Positions 1-8,762 of a DNA stretch of 64,000 nucleotides are shown here, piece by piece. Position numbers and translations under genes: made by a program. The stretch spans positions 1 through 64,000 of the forward strand of contig CALXCO010000013.1 of NCBI GenBank assembly GCA_944386805.1, read 5' to 3'. The stretch is from an uncultured Clostridia bacterium. Its GTDB lineage: Bacteria; Bacillota; Clostridia; Oscillospirales; Ruminococcaceae. How positions within the stretch are numbered: the first letter of the stretch is position 1; every line of letters starts with the position of its first letter. Below the pieces are notes generated by a model, which saw only the letters and a list, made by a program, of their open reading frames with translations, was not told where the DNA came from and made no database searches.

Positions 1-38
1 CTTTCTGCCCTTTTTCTTTATTTTACCACATCTAAAAG

Positions 39-66
39 AAAAAGCCCAGTTTTCACTGGACTTTTT
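39..66 (-). terminator. Rho-independent terminator after the NYN gene
   Basis: A 12-bp stem (AAAAAGCCCAGT, loop TTTC, ACTGGACTTTTT) lies 60 bases past the stop of the NYN gene and reads into T-rich sequence on the minus strand. The arms are A/T-ended on both sides, so it could act in both directions. Confidence 0.75.
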
Positions 67-69
67 CGA

Positions 70-118
70 CAGACTGATGGGGAGTAAGTGTCATACTTAC
101 TCCCCATTTTTCAGTCTG
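70..118. repeat. Long inverted repeat next to the terminator
   Basis: A 13-bp stem (ATGGGGAGTAAGT / ACTTACTCCCCAT, 5-base loop) is flanked by a second matching pair of arms (CAGACTG / CAGTCTG), separated on one side by a short T run. It stands between the NYN stop codon and the terminator at 39-66. It could be a second terminator for + strand transcription or an RNA stabilising hairpin. Confidence 0.55.
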
Positions 119-125
119 ATGCAGG

Positions 126-1244
126 TTATTTCTTTTTCAGTGCCGAAAAATCCGATTTCACTGCTTTGTATACCAGCAACCCGCGCTTCTGTCCAAATCT
201 CCGGATAATCCCGCGGTAAAATTCCTGTTTTCCTTCGGCCATCAAAATTTCTTCTGCAACCGCAAGGCGCTGTTCCCGGCTGCATGCGTCCGACAGCTCA
301 CCTTCCAGCCGGCTGGCAAGCGCGGCAACCTCCGCAGGGTCTGCTTTCTGACGGACCTTATCAGTCGAAGTGTTCTGCTGCTCCTGCACACGTTCACTGC
401 GCCGCGGACGGCCTCTTCTGCGACGGGAACGTTCTGCCGGTTCTTCGGGCGCTGTTTCAACACTCGCGGCAGCGTCTGTGACCGGAATATAGCCCTCTTC
501 CTCTTCTGCATCCAGCTCTGCCTGCCGCATCCGTGCAGCTGCGCTGAGGCCATCGGATTCTTCCCAGCCAGCCTTCTTTTTCTGTTCCGCTTCGGTTTCC
601 TGTTCCTGAGCCGCCTGCAAAGCACCCAAAAGGGCCGCTGTTTCAAAATCATCCGTTTGGTCGGCACTTTCTTGCGATTCAACAGCCGAATCACTGTCGG
701 GAATCTGCTCCTCGGCGACAATCTCGACTGTCTCCTGCTGTGTCTCCTGTGCAGGCTCTCTTTCCATCTCAAACTGCTGATAGGCAGCTGAATCCGTCAC
801 CGTCACATCCACCTCGTCGACATTGGACGGGATATTCTGCGTAACAGGTTTGGCTGTAAACACGCTGTGTGCCACCGACATCGCAATATTGGGCCGACGG
901 TAGACGACACAATCGGTCGGCAGATAGCCGCTTGTCCAAAAATCATACAGCGCATCAAACCCGGAATCGTTGCTGACAATATACAGATGGGTGTACAATC
1001 CGCTCGCAAGCAGATACCCCAACATGGTCGACAGCTGAAAATCCAGCGAATTTTTGCCGCCGCGCCGAATCTGATAATACTCTACATTTGCCGCACAGGA
1101 CATGATTTTCTGATGCATCTCAAAAGAAATGGTATTGGAATTGACCGAATAAAGGATAACGACCTGATCATCAATGCCCAGCGTATCAATTCCAACCAGC
1201 CCTGCCGACTTTACATTTTCAAAATCAATCAAAAAAGCTCTCAT
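126..1244 (-). CDS. NYN/PIN-like domain protein with long acidic linker
   Basis: The first about 125 residues look like a NYN/PIN-fold nuclease domain: LIDFENV at residues 5-11, an acidic SLDFQL in the middle and IVSNDSGFD later supply the four spaced acidic residues expected of a metal-dependent RNase site. Residues about 145-300 are a low-complexity Glu/Gln/Ala linker with an Arg-rich RSRRRRGRPRR patch that could bind nucleic acid. A short helical C-terminal domain ends in a lysine tail. The start is set by AAAGGAAG six bases before the ATG. It follows the HD-GYP-like gene by 107 bases when that gene is read from its own stop, on the same strand, so the two probably share a transcript. The substrate is unknown; an RNA is inferred from the family. 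Confidence 0.75.
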   Translation of the reverse strand: MRAFLIDFENVKSAGLVGIDTLGIDDQVVILYSVNSNTISFEMHQKIMSCAANVEYYQIRRGGKNSLDFQLSTMLGYLLASGLYTHLYIVSNDSGFDALYDFWTSGYLPTDCVVYRRPNIAMSVAHSVFTAKPVTQNIPSNVDEVDVTVTDSAAYQQFEMEREPAQETQQETVEIVAEEQIPDSDSAVESQESADQTDDFETAALLGALQAAQEQETEAEQKKKAGWEESDGLSAAARMRQAELDAEEEEGYIPVTDAAASVETAPEEPAERSRRRRGRPRRSERVQEQQNTSTDKVRQKADPAEVAALASRLEGELSDACSREQRLAVAEEILMAEGKQEFYRGIIRRFGQKRGLLVYKAVKSDFSALKKK

Positions 1245-1286
1245 ATTTTGCTTCCTTTTTCATTTACTGACATGCACGCTCATCCA

Positions 1287-3179
1287 TCAGCCATTCTTTT
1301 CACCGTTTGCCGCACGCCCAAGTTCCTGCTGAAAACGCCGGTAACATTCGATATACAAATCCTGCCGTCCATGATCGAGTATTTCACGCAGCTGCAAAAC
1401 CAATTCCGGGTCTGCCAGCAGGTCGACCACATAACCCGCATAACGGGTATTATATCCTTCGCGGTACTCCTTCACCAGCTGTTCAAACGAAATACCGGCA
1501 GAATAACTGCGCCCGACAAAATCGGTCGCCGCATCCATCGAGTCTGCGACGGTAATCAGATCGGTCAGAACATCCAGACGCGGATCGCGGACAAAATCCT
1601 CCGGCAGATCAGGGTACCCACGCGAACCATCGTAAAACCTGTGGTGCATCAGTGCCGGCTGGGCATACATTTCAGTCGACGGGTCTCCAAGCAGCATCTG
1701 ATAACCACCTGTCGGATGGTTGCGGATAATATCAAATTCCGTATCAAACAGACAGCGGTTGTACACCGTAACCGTCTCCAGGCACATCAACTTGCCCAGA
1801 TCATGGAACAGCCCGGCATTGCGGACAATCCGGTCGATCTCCGGTTTACGGCGCCGAATCTCTGCCGGGTCCTCTGTCCCCAGCAGACCGGAAAACCGTT
1901 CCGGATGCCGGTCTGCAAGCGACATCGCGAGTGCCGCTGCAATCTGCGCAACCATCTGAGAATGAATATAGGTCGGTCCATGACGCTGCATCACCAGCCG
2001 GATTGCCAGATCTTTAAACGTAACATTATCCAGATTGGTCAGACTGATCAGTACATCACAGATTGAGCGAATCAGTGCCGGTTCATACCCCACATTCGAA
2101 AATTCCCGCGTATATTCCAGCAAAGCCTCCACCAGCTCAGGTTCTGCCCTGCGCTTTCTTTCCAGCAGCGACTGTGCATCCTCCGGCGACACATGACCGG
2201 CAGCCAGGCTGTAATATTCCAGAATAATTGCAGGAAGAATCAGATTCTCCCAGATTCCGTTCTGGCCATAATCATGGATGCTGCGGGCATTATAAAGCGC
2301 CCAAAACCGATTCAAAAGCTCATCAATTGTGATATCTCCCCGATGATAATAACTGCTGTACAGGGTATACACCCATCGGGGACTGACAGGTCCGTTCTTT
2401 TCCAGCGCATGATAAACATATTCCGAGGATTCCACCACCCGCTCAATCAGCCGGCGGTTCTCCACCCCTTCCCGGATAAATCCCAGTCCGGTCGTCCGAT
2501 TCTGATGCAGAATCAGCAGATACCGCTGCCAGGGAAGGTCCGGAAAACGCTGCTGCAATTCAGGATTGGAAAGATTATGGATAATCTCTGTAAACGTATC
2601 CGAATGCTTTTCGGCGAGTTCGGTGTGCTGGGACACGTTAAAATCAGCTGCCCGGTTGGAATAACAACGGATGATAAAATCCATCGTTTCCGGCCGCTCA
2701 ATCTCCCGCCATTTGGAAAACCATTCAGCTCCTTCACGAAAATACGCGTTTTCGCTGTAAATCGTAAACTGACCCTGAATTACCGAGCTTTTGCGGTCGC
2801 GCTGATCATAATAACAGCCGACGCCGCAGTAATACAGCTCCTGTACCAGCAAATTCAAATCGCCCAGCTTGCGGGCATACCGCAGCAGCGCCTGATGGGT
2901 ACGATAATTCAGCTCCCGGTCAAGGCTCTGGTTATAACTGAGCAGCGACTGGGCAAACGAAACCATTTCCGGAATTTTCGCGGCAGGCTGCTGTTCAATC
3001 TCATTCAGCGCAGGAAGAATTTCGTCCGAAAGCAGCTGAATATTTTCACGGCAGAGTTTATGAATCTGTTTGGCCGTTGCGTACAGATAGTCCAGATACT
3101 CAGCATCCGACAGGGACTGTGACGGAAAAAAGCTGAGCTTTTCAATCTGTTCAGTATTACCTACAAACGCGTCAAACAT
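1287..3179 (-). CDS. HD-GYP-like phosphohydrolase domain protein
   Basis: A 630-residue protein whose first about 390 residues are helical and not recognised, followed by an HD domain. The visible metal site includes LFHDLGKL, then HHRFYDGSRGYP, close to the HHExxDGxGYP signature of HD-GYP cyclic-di-GMP phosphodiesterases but with one residue inserted before GYP, and finally ADSMDAATDFVGRSY. I infer a cyclic-nucleotide or nucleotide phosphohydrolase; c-di-GMP is the family substrate but is unproven here. A longer open frame starts at 3218, but GGGAGAG sits seven bases before the ATG at 3179, so I use that start. No receiver or membrane segment is visible. The gene has its own promoter at 3229-3258 and leads into the NYN gene. 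Confidence 0.8.
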   Translation of the reverse strand: MFDAFVGNTEQIEKLSFFPSQSLSDAEYLDYLYATAKQIHKLCRENIQLLSDEILPALNEIEQQPAAKIPEMVSFAQSLLSYNQSLDRELNYRTHQALLRYARKLGDLNLLVQELYYCGVGCYYDQRDRKSSVIQGQFTIYSENAYFREGAEWFSKWREIERPETMDFIIRCYSNRAADFNVSQHTELAEKHSDTFTEIIHNLSNPELQQRFPDLPWQRYLLILHQNRTTGLGFIREGVENRRLIERVVESSEYVYHALEKNGPVSPRWVYTLYSSYYHRGDITIDELLNRFWALYNARSIHDYGQNGIWENLILPAIILEYYSLAAGHVSPEDAQSLLERKRRAEPELVEALLEYTREFSNVGYEPALIRSICDVLISLTNLDNVTFKDLAIRLVMQRHGPTYIHSQMVAQIAAALAMSLADRHPERFSGLLGTEDPAEIRRRKPEIDRIVRNAGLFHDLGKLMCLETVTVYNRCLFDTEFDIIRNHPTGGYQMLLGDPSTEMYAQPALMHHRFYDGSRGYPDLPEDFVRDPRLDVLTDLITVADSMDAATDFVGRSYSAGISFEQLVKEYREGYNTRYAGYVVDLLADPELVLQLREILDHGRQDLYIECYRRFQQELGRAANGEKNG

Positions 3180-3228
3180 TGACAAACTCTCCCTTCCCCG
3201 GAGACAGCGTGCGTCCACGGATAAAATT

Positions 3229-3258
3229 ATTATAGCATACCGGACAAAGGGATGTCCA
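3229..3258 (-). promoter_or_regulatory. SigA-type promoter for the HD-GYP-like gene
   Basis: On the minus strand TGGACA (-35) is separated by 18 bases from TATAAT (-10), about 50 bases before the chosen ATG at 3179. No other promoter is needed for the HD-GYP and NYN pair. Confidence 0.65.
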
Positions 3259-3292
3259 TATAAAATTACAGTTTTTCAGACAATTTATACCA

Positions 3293-4606
3293 TTATTCGT
3301 CTAATATTTTATGAGCTGTTTCGGTATCCAGCTTTTCAACAGCCCGAAGCTGACGGTTGATCGCACGGGTCCGGACACCGACCAGCTTGTCCAGATCATC
3401 ACCCGCCAGCTGGAGCCGTTTCTGTGCAGACAGCAGCACCTCTGTAAACCGGTCAAACTCGGTCCGTACCGCACCCAGAAGCTGCCAGACTTCCTGTGAA
3501 CGCTTTTGCAGCGCCAGTGTCCGGAACCCCATCTGCAAAGCATTCAGCAAGGCAGCCATCGTACTCGGTCCGGCAACACTGATGTTGTATTCCCGCTGGA
3601 GCGCCTCACACAGGCCGCGATTGACCGCCTCCGCATACAATCCTTCCGTCGGCAGGAACATGATGCCAAAGGCTGTTGTAGCGGGAGGAGAGATGTATTT
3701 ATCCCGGATATCCTTTGCAAACGCCCGGAGCCTGCTTTCCAGCACAGCTCCTGCCGCCTTTACCTGCTGCGGGTCGCCTCCGTCAATAGCGTCCTGTAAC
3801 TGGGTATACGCATCCATCGGGAATTTGGAGTCAACCGGCAGCAATACGGCGCCGTCCTCACCCGGCAGCCGGATTGCAAATTCTACCCGATTACGGGAAC
3901 CGGGTACCGTCGCGACATCTGTCAGGTACTGTTCAGGAGAGAGAATCTCTGCCAGAATTGCCCCCAGCTGAATCTCACCGAGGATACCGCGGGTCTTGAC
4001 ATTGCCCAGCATCTTTTTCAGGTCTCCCACCCCTGTTGCCAGCGTCTGCATCTCACCCAGTCCACGGTAAACCTGTTCCAGCCGGTCGCTGACCTGCCGG
4101 AAAGATTCGGTCATTTTCTTTTCCAGTGCCGATTGCAGCTGTTCATCCACTGTCGTGCGAATCTGGTTCAGTTGTTTTGTATTGTCCTCACGCAGCTCAC
4201 GCATCGACCGTGCAGTCTCTTCCCGCATTGCCTCCAGCGTCCGCGCATTCTCCGAAAGCCCTGAACGCAGTGCATCGGAGAGCGCGGCCTGTGAAGAATA
4301 AAGCTGCCGCTCAAGCGAAGCGATTCCGGCACTTTGTGCCGCCGAAGCGGTCTGCTGACCGCCAGACAGCAGTTCCCCCAGCGACCGAACCGAATTACTG
4401 AGCTGTACGCCGAGGTCCGCACGCATCCCGACGGTACTGCTGTCGAGTTTTTCCTGAATTTCCTCGGTCAGCTGTTCCCATTCAGCCCGGTTTCTTCTGC
4501 GGGCACGTGCCGCAGCTCTGGCGCTGAGAATGGAAACCGTCGTTCCCGCAGCCGCCAGCAATGCAATCAATACAAGCAATACCGTAATTGCCGTCTGTCC
4601 TTCCAC
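3293..4606 (-). CDS. rmuC: RmuC family DNA recombination protein
   Basis: A 437-residue protein with an N-terminal membrane anchor (about residues 5-25), a long coiled-coil (about 30-190) and a C-terminal RmuC domain containing VDSKFPMDAY, FLPTEGLYAEA and GPSTMAALLNALQMGFRTL. RmuC proteins carry a restriction-endonuclease-like fold and limit rearrangement at inverted repeats; the DNA role here is taken from the family. The start is a GTG at 4606 preceded by AAAGGAG; a longer in-frame ATG at 4702 reads through the terminator of the upstream ddl cassette and is rejected. Only 25 bases separate that terminator from the GTG, so expression must come from read-through or a promoter hidden in the preceding gene. 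Confidence 0.9.
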   Translation of the reverse strand: MEGQTAITVLLVLIALLAAAGTTVSILSARAAARARRRNRAEWEQLTEEIQEKLDSSTVGMRADLGVQLSNSVRSLGELLSGGQQTASAAQSAGIASLERQLYSSQAALSDALRSGLSENARTLEAMREETARSMRELREDNTKQLNQIRTTVDEQLQSALEKKMTESFRQVSDRLEQVYRGLGEMQTLATGVGDLKKMLGNVKTRGILGEIQLGAILAEILSPEQYLTDVATVPGSRNRVEFAIRLPGEDGAVLLPVDSKFPMDAYTQLQDAIDGGDPQQVKAAGAVLESRLRAFAKDIRDKYISPPATTAFGIMFLPTEGLYAEAVNRGLCEALQREYNISVAGPSTMAALLNALQMGFRTLALQKRSQEVWQLLGAVRTEFDRFTEVLLSAQKRLQLAGDDLDKLVGVRTRAINRQLRAVEKLDTETAHKILDE

Positions 4607-4630
4607 TTTATTCTCCTTTCCGGCCTGTCC

Positions 4631-4660
4631 AAAAAAGGCAGGGGCGCACGCACCCCTGCC
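4631..4660 (-). terminator. Terminator of the hydrolase-murF-ddl cassette
   Basis: On the minus strand GGCAGGGG, an 8-base loop, CCCCTGCC and six Ts form a textbook intrinsic terminator 60 bases after the stop of the 71-residue gene. Confidence 0.9.
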
Positions 4661-4719
4661 CCGGTCTTTAACGCCATTCGGCAGCCATTGCCGCGCCATC
4701 AAAGACCTGTTTGTTTATC

Positions 4720-4935
4720 TTATTTATGCACTCGGTCAAAACCGTTCTGACGGAACAGTTCTGCCGCACGCTGAGAAAACTGCAGCGGATTCCGGCAGGT
4801 TTCAGCAAGAGCAGGCAGCTGCTGCCGTACTTCAATAAAACGCTGTTCGGCTTCCGGGCTGTCCTCACCCAAAAACCAGCACTGGCTGGACCAGCTGTCA
4901 AATTTCAGATTGATATTATAGGCTTTCTCGACCAT
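4720..4935 (-). CDS. Small unknown protein coupled to ddl
   Basis: A 71-residue soluble protein that I do not recognise. It begins VEKAYNINLKFDSWSSQCWF, has an acidic stretch and then a helical, Arg/Gln-rich half ending FRQNGFDRVHK. AAGGGG lies seven bases before the ATG, and it starts only 15 bases after the ddl stop, in the same cassette and before the common terminator, which argues that it is a real gene. It has no signal peptide, membrane segment or metal motif. A role with D-alanyl-D-alanine synthesis can be suggested only from position. Confidence 0.65.
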   Translation of the reverse strand: MVEKAYNINLKFDSWSSQCWFLGEDSPEAEQRFIEVRQQLPALAETCRNPLQFSQRAAELFRQNGFDRVHK

Positions 4936-4950
4936 ACGACTTTCCCCTTA

Positions 4951-6153
4951 TCAGAGTTTGCTGCCCTTGGTGCCGCCGAGCGATACACCGGACAGGATGT
5001 TGGTATCAAAGGCATAGCTGATTTCTGCCTGATCGCGTTCCCGTTTGAGCGCAAACTGAATCATTCTGTCCAGCAGCTCAGGATATTTCACACCCATCGG
5101 CTCCCACAGATAGAAGGACAGCGAACCGGGGATGGTATTGATCTCATTAATCCAGATCTCTCTGGTCTTTGCATCCATCATGAAGTCAATACGGGATACG
5201 CCGCAGCAGTCAAGTGCCTGAAATGCCTTAACCGCTGTCTGACGGACAAACTCCCGCTCTTCCGGCGTGATATCGGCCGGAATCTTACGGGACAGGCTGG
5301 CCATACCTTCACTGGCACCCTTTGTGCCGGTTTTGCCGCCTTCCTTGCGGAGGTATTTTTCCTCATAGGTCAGGATACGGTCGCTGCTGACCGGTTCTTC
5401 GCATTCGGATGCTTCAGCCTCTTCATAGTCCCCCAGTACCGAACAGTTGATCTCCTTCAGGTTGGGAACGGCTCTTTCGACCAGCACTTTATGGGCAAAC
5501 TGGAAAGCGTATTCCATCGCGTCAGAAAGTTCTGCACGGTCAAGTGCTTTACGGATACCGACACTGGAACCGAGGTCAATCGGCTTAACGATCACCGGAT
5601 AACCAATCTGGGATTCCACCTGATCGATAAACTTTTCAGGTTCTTCCATATAGCGGCGGTGTTCTGCACGCAGGCAGTCAAGTACCGGCAGACCTGCTTC
5701 CTTCCAGACGCACTTCATCATGTACTTATCCATGCCCAGCGCCGACGCCAGTACATCACAGCCGACAAACGGAACACCCAGCGTTTTCAGATATCCCTGC
5801 AAAGCGCCATCCTCGACATTGGTACCATGAACAATCGGGAAGATAATGTCGATGGTGTCTTCCAGATTGCTGCCCAGTTTTTTCAGCGGATAATGCAGCA
5901 GCTGCACCCGTCCATCCGCCGGAACCATCAGCACCTGCTGGCTCTTTTTGAGCAGCTGCGGGATACCATCCCGATAGCTTTCAATCTTACCGATGCCTTC
6001 ACCAATGTAAAACTCATTTTTCTTGGTCATATAGATCGGAACAATATCGTATTTGGACCGGTCCAGATAGGCTGCTGCCTGAAGTGCCGAGATGATCGAC
6101 ACTTCATGTTCGACGCTCTTTCCGCCGAACAGTACGCCCAGTTTTATTTTCAT
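4951..6153 (-). CDS. ddl: D-alanine--D-alanine ligase
   Basis: This cytoplasmic ATP-grasp enzyme joins two D-alanines for the peptidoglycan stem. Visible signatures are LGVLFGGKSVEHEVS at the N-terminus, the catalytic Glu in EHEVS, KPIDLGSSVGI carrying the conserved Ser, YEEKY in the omega loop (the Tyr form typical of D-Ala-D-Ala rather than D-Ala-D-Lac ligases) and WINEINTIPGSL near the C-terminus. At 400 residues it is 40-90 longer than most Ddl proteins; extra residues sit before the omega loop (acidic EEAEASECEE region) and just after it. GAAGGGT precedes the ATG. It follows murF by 61 bases in one cassette, matching the order of use, since MurF adds the dipeptide that Ddl makes. Confidence 0.95.
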   Translation of the reverse strand: MKIKLGVLFGGKSVEHEVSIISALQAAAYLDRSKYDIVPIYMTKKNEFYIGEGIGKIESYRDGIPQLLKKSQQVLMVPADGRVQLLHYPLKKLGSNLEDTIDIIFPIVHGTNVEDGALQGYLKTLGVPFVGCDVLASALGMDKYMMKCVWKEAGLPVLDCLRAEHRRYMEEPEKFIDQVESQIGYPVIVKPIDLGSSVGIRKALDRAELSDAMEYAFQFAHKVLVERAVPNLKEINCSVLGDYEEAEASECEEPVSSDRILTYEEKYLRKEGGKTGTKGASEGMASLSRKIPADITPEEREFVRQTAVKAFQALDCCGVSRIDFMMDAKTREIWINEINTIPGSLSFYLWEPMGVKYPELLDRMIQFALKRERDQAEISYAFDTNILSGVSLGGTKGSKL

Positions 6154-6214
6154 AAGAGTACCCTTCTTTCGTCAGATCTATGTGCATTCGACCGTTTATC
6201 TGTCCGGTAAGCAA

Positions 6215-7777
6215 TCAGAAGTTATCCGGGAGGTCATTTTCCAGCAGGACAATCTTCTGGACACCGCCGGTACGGAGATTCTCAACCGACTTGAGCGCAG
6301 CGGTCAGGTCATGTTCGACAAAGATTTTTTCCTTTGGATAGCCTTCATCCATCAGTCCCTGATAGATCGGCTCAGTCTGTTTTTCACCGACCAGTGCGAC
6401 ATAGTCGCAGACTGCCGCCGCCTGACGGCCGAACACACGGTTGAGTTCCGCCTGTTTTGTACCCAGTTCGACCATGCCCGGCGTAACCAGAATCTTTACG
6501 CCATCAAAGCGGGACAGGGTATCCAGTGCCGCCTTTGCTCCGCTCGGATTGGAGTTATAAGCATCGTCAATAATCAGCGCATTCCGTCCACGAATCAGCT
6601 GCAAACGGTGCGGGACGCTCTCCAGCGCCCGAACCTGCGGAATCAGGTCACGCATCGGAACACCCAGCGTATTTGCAACCGCAATTGCACCGGTGATATT
6701 CAGCACGTTATGACTGCCGATCAGCGCAGTCGTAAAGGTATAATCTTCGCTATCCCGACGGACGGTAAAGGTCGAACCTTTTGCCGATACGGTGATATTC
6801 CGTGCGACATAATCACAGTCTTCGTTTTCAATACCATAGGTGACGGCTTTCCGGCCGGGAGTCTGCGAACGGATATACTCATTGTCCCCATTGAGGAAAA
6901 CGGTGCCATCCTGCGGCAAAGCATCCCGCAGTTCGAACTTGGTCTTAATGACATTGTCGATGGTTTTAAAACTCTCAAGATGCTGCGGGCCGATAGAAGT
7001 AATGATACCATACCGCGGAGAAACGATATCACAGATTTCCTTGATATCCCCGATATTGCGCGCACCCATCTCACAAAGGAAAATCTCATGGGTCGGACGA
7101 AGCGAATTGCGGATGGTCTTGACGACACCCATCGTGGTATTGTAGCTCTCCGGCGTCATTAACACATTGTACCGTGCCGACAGCAGCTTACGGAGGAAGA
7201 ATTTGACGCTCGTTTTACCGTAACTGCCGGTAATACCAACGACCTTGAGGTTGGGAGACGAATCAATCATCCGTTTGGCGTCGTTAATATACCAGTTGTT
7301 GATCGATTTTTCAATCGGCTTGTTCAGCCAGTTGGCAGCCAACAGGTAGAATCCCGCGACAAAATGTGCCACCGGAAGCAGCAACCCCCATCCAAGCGGC
7401 CAACGATGCAGCAAAATCGCTGCCAGAAGGGTCAGCGCTGTCAGGACGCCATCTGTTGCCAGCATTCGTTTGACACGTGCAGTATAAACCAGCGGCTTTT
7501 TGGCCTTGCGCGGTCTGCCGAGGTAGGCGGTCACCGCATACAGAAAAATCGACAAAACAATCCCGGCACGTCCGCAGAAGCACAAGAGCGGCAATGTAAA
7601 AATAACCCCCAGATTCCGTCCGACAAACGCCGGCAGGAATTTATCCCGGTACCACGCCCGCTGTTCATGCGGTTTATAGGAATTGAGCTGAAACATATGG
7701 GTGTTATAAACCGTCAGCATTGCAAAACTGCAAAGCCAGCTGACCAGCAGCAGAATAAATAAAATCCAGTCCAGCAT
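6215..7777 (-). CDS. murF: Membrane-anchored Mur ligase, MurF type
   Basis: MurF adds D-Ala-D-Ala to UDP-MurNAc-tripeptide. The Mur ligase part begins near residue 160 with the P-loop GSYGKT (about 184-189), then CEMGARNIGDI, the Mur middle-domain NGDNEY and the MurF-type IIDDAYNSNP and VTPGMVELG in the C-terminal domain. Unlike E. coli MurF, about 150 residues with four or five hydrophobic segments come first, placing the enzyme at the membrane. The start is the ATG at 7777, whose A is shared with the TGA of the upstream hydrolase (TGATG), with GGAGG seven bases earlier. Neighbouring ddl supports the MurF call. Whether this is the only MurF in the genome cannot be told. Confidence 0.88.
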   Translation of the reverse strand: MLDWILFILLLVSWLCSFAMLTVYNTHMFQLNSYKPHEQRAWYRDKFLPAFVGRNLGVIFTLPLLCFCGRAGIVLSIFLYAVTAYLGRPRKAKKPLVYTARVKRMLATDGVLTALTLLAAILLHRWPLGWGLLLPVAHFVAGFYLLAANWLNKPIEKSINNWYINDAKRMIDSSPNLKVVGITGSYGKTSVKFFLRKLLSARYNVLMTPESYNTTMGVVKTIRNSLRPTHEIFLCEMGARNIGDIKEICDIVSPRYGIITSIGPQHLESFKTIDNVIKTKFELRDALPQDGTVFLNGDNEYIRSQTPGRKAVTYGIENEDCDYVARNITVSAKGSTFTVRRDSEDYTFTTALIGSHNVLNITGAIAVANTLGVPMRDLIPQVRALESVPHRLQLIRGRNALIIDDAYNSNPSGAKAALDTLSRFDGVKILVTPGMVELGTKQAELNRVFGRQAAAVCDYVALVGEKQTEPIYQGLMDEGYPKEKIFVEHDLTAALKSVENLRTGGVQKIVLLENDLPDNF

Positions 7778-8586
7778 CACTTTTCCTCCGTTCCCAGGTA
7801 GCTCGCCAGCACCCGCGAAACCAGCGGCCAGCTGTCCACAAAGCAGAAATGCCCGGCTCCGGGTACTTTTACGAGTGCTGCATCCGGCAGCAGCCGTTCC
7901 ATTGTTTCGCCATCTGAAAGCGGTGTTGCGGTATCCTTTTCACCCCACAGCAGCAGTGCCGGAATATGAACCGACGGCATTTTCGGGGTCATGTCGGTAT
8001 TGACGCAGCGCACCAGCGTCTGACGCATCATCGGGGAAGCGTTCAGGTAATCGGCACTGCCATGGCTGCGGCGGAGGTTTTCCAGCGCATCCGGGTACAG
8101 TACCCGGCAAAGCGGCAGTTCCAGAATCCAGCGGCAGATTTTATATTTGCGCTGGCGGAGTTTCTGTTTGGGCGTCTTTTTCGGCAGGACGCCGGCAGCG
8201 TCCATCAAAATCATCCGGGTAATGGTAAAGGGCAATCCCTGCCGGGATGCAATCTCAATCGACACACGACCTCCGTGTGAATGTCCCATCAAAATAACCT
8301 TTTTCAGTCCCAGTGTACGAATCAACTCAATCACAAAATCGGCAAACTCCCCGACACCCCAGGGACGGTCTGGCTCGGCTGTTTCCCCAAATCCGGGAAA
8401 ATCCGCTGCAACAACTGGAACAAACTGTGCCATCTGCTCCAGCAGTTTGGGATAGATCGAAATGCTGGTTCCCCAGCCCTGCAAAAATACAAGTGTTTCT
8501 CTGTCGGGATTCAGTTTGCCATCCGGGCACCCCAGAACGGCATAATTGACAGAAAAGCCCTGAATCTGTATCCGCTGCGTCTGCAT
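7777..8586 (-). CDS. Alpha/beta hydrolase
   Basis: A 269-residue alpha/beta-fold hydrolase with oxyanion region FLQGWGTSIS, nucleophile elbow MGHSHGGRVS, acid residue in LLLWGEKDTATPL and catalytic His in PGAGHFCFVD. These complete a Ser-Asp-His triad. The substrate is unknown. AAAGG lies nine bases before the ATG at 8586; two slightly earlier ATGs (8592, 8604) are too close to or upstream of that site. Its stop overlaps the murF start by one base, so translation is coupled. Being first in a cell-wall cassette suggests an envelope-related ester or peptide substrate, but this is inference only. Confidence 0.85.
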   Translation of the reverse strand: MQTQRIQIQGFSVNYAVLGCPDGKLNPDRETLVFLQGWGTSISIYPKLLEQMAQFVPVVAADFPGFGETAEPDRPWGVGEFADFVIELIRTLGLKKVILMGHSHGGRVSIEIASRQGLPFTITRMILMDAAGVLPKKTPKQKLRQRKYKICRWILELPLCRVLYPDALENLRRSHGSADYLNASPMMRQTLVRCVNTDMTPKMPSVHIPALLLWGEKDTATPLSDGETMERLLPDAALVKVPGAGHFCFVDSWPLVSRVLASYLGTEEK

Positions 8587-8623
8587 CTGCATCCGCCTTT
8601 CCATCGTAGTCTATATCTAAATT

Positions 8624-8652
8624 AGTATAATGCAAATCAGTTGTGATGTCAA
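8624..8652 (-). promoter_or_regulatory. Promoter of the hydrolase-murF-ddl cassette
   Basis: A perfect TTGACA, 17-base spacer and TATACT on the minus strand stand 38 bases before the hydrolase ATG. It is back-to-back with the GH2 promoter 45 bases away. Confidence 0.88.
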
Positions 8653-8697
8653 GTTTACCGGCAGCTTGAAAAGCTGCATTTTTTTCTCTGAAACCCG

Positions 8698-8726
8698 TTG
8701 ACATTCTTTGCTGGCACGGATATAAT
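8698..8726 (+). promoter_or_regulatory. Promoter of the GH2 gene
   Basis: A perfect consensus SigA promoter: TTGACA, 17 bases, TATAAT. The leader to the ATG at 8763 is short and holds AAAAGGAG. No operator palindrome is obvious between the two divergent promoters. Confidence 0.92.
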
Positions 8727-8762
8727 AAAGCCAGCATAAAGCACAAAAAGGAGAAGAACATA

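Noticed and set aside
126..3179. Phage defence system made of a nuclease and an HD protein
   Set aside because: The NYN and HD-GYP-like pair lies among core genes with no defence neighbours, and neither protein shows a sensor or effector layout known from defence systems.
4951..6153. Vancomycin-resistance D-Ala-D-Lac or D-Ala-D-Ser ligase
   Set aside because: The omega loop reads YEEKY with the Tyr typical of D-Ala-D-Ala ligases, and no vanH, vanX, vanT or vanY gene is adjacent.
4711..6210. Long open frame of 499 codons on the plus strand
   Set aside because: It is opposite ddl, which has full family motifs; codon pattern and lack of an RBS show it is an antisense shadow. Similar long frames opposite alaS, mltG and miaB were rejected for the same reason.
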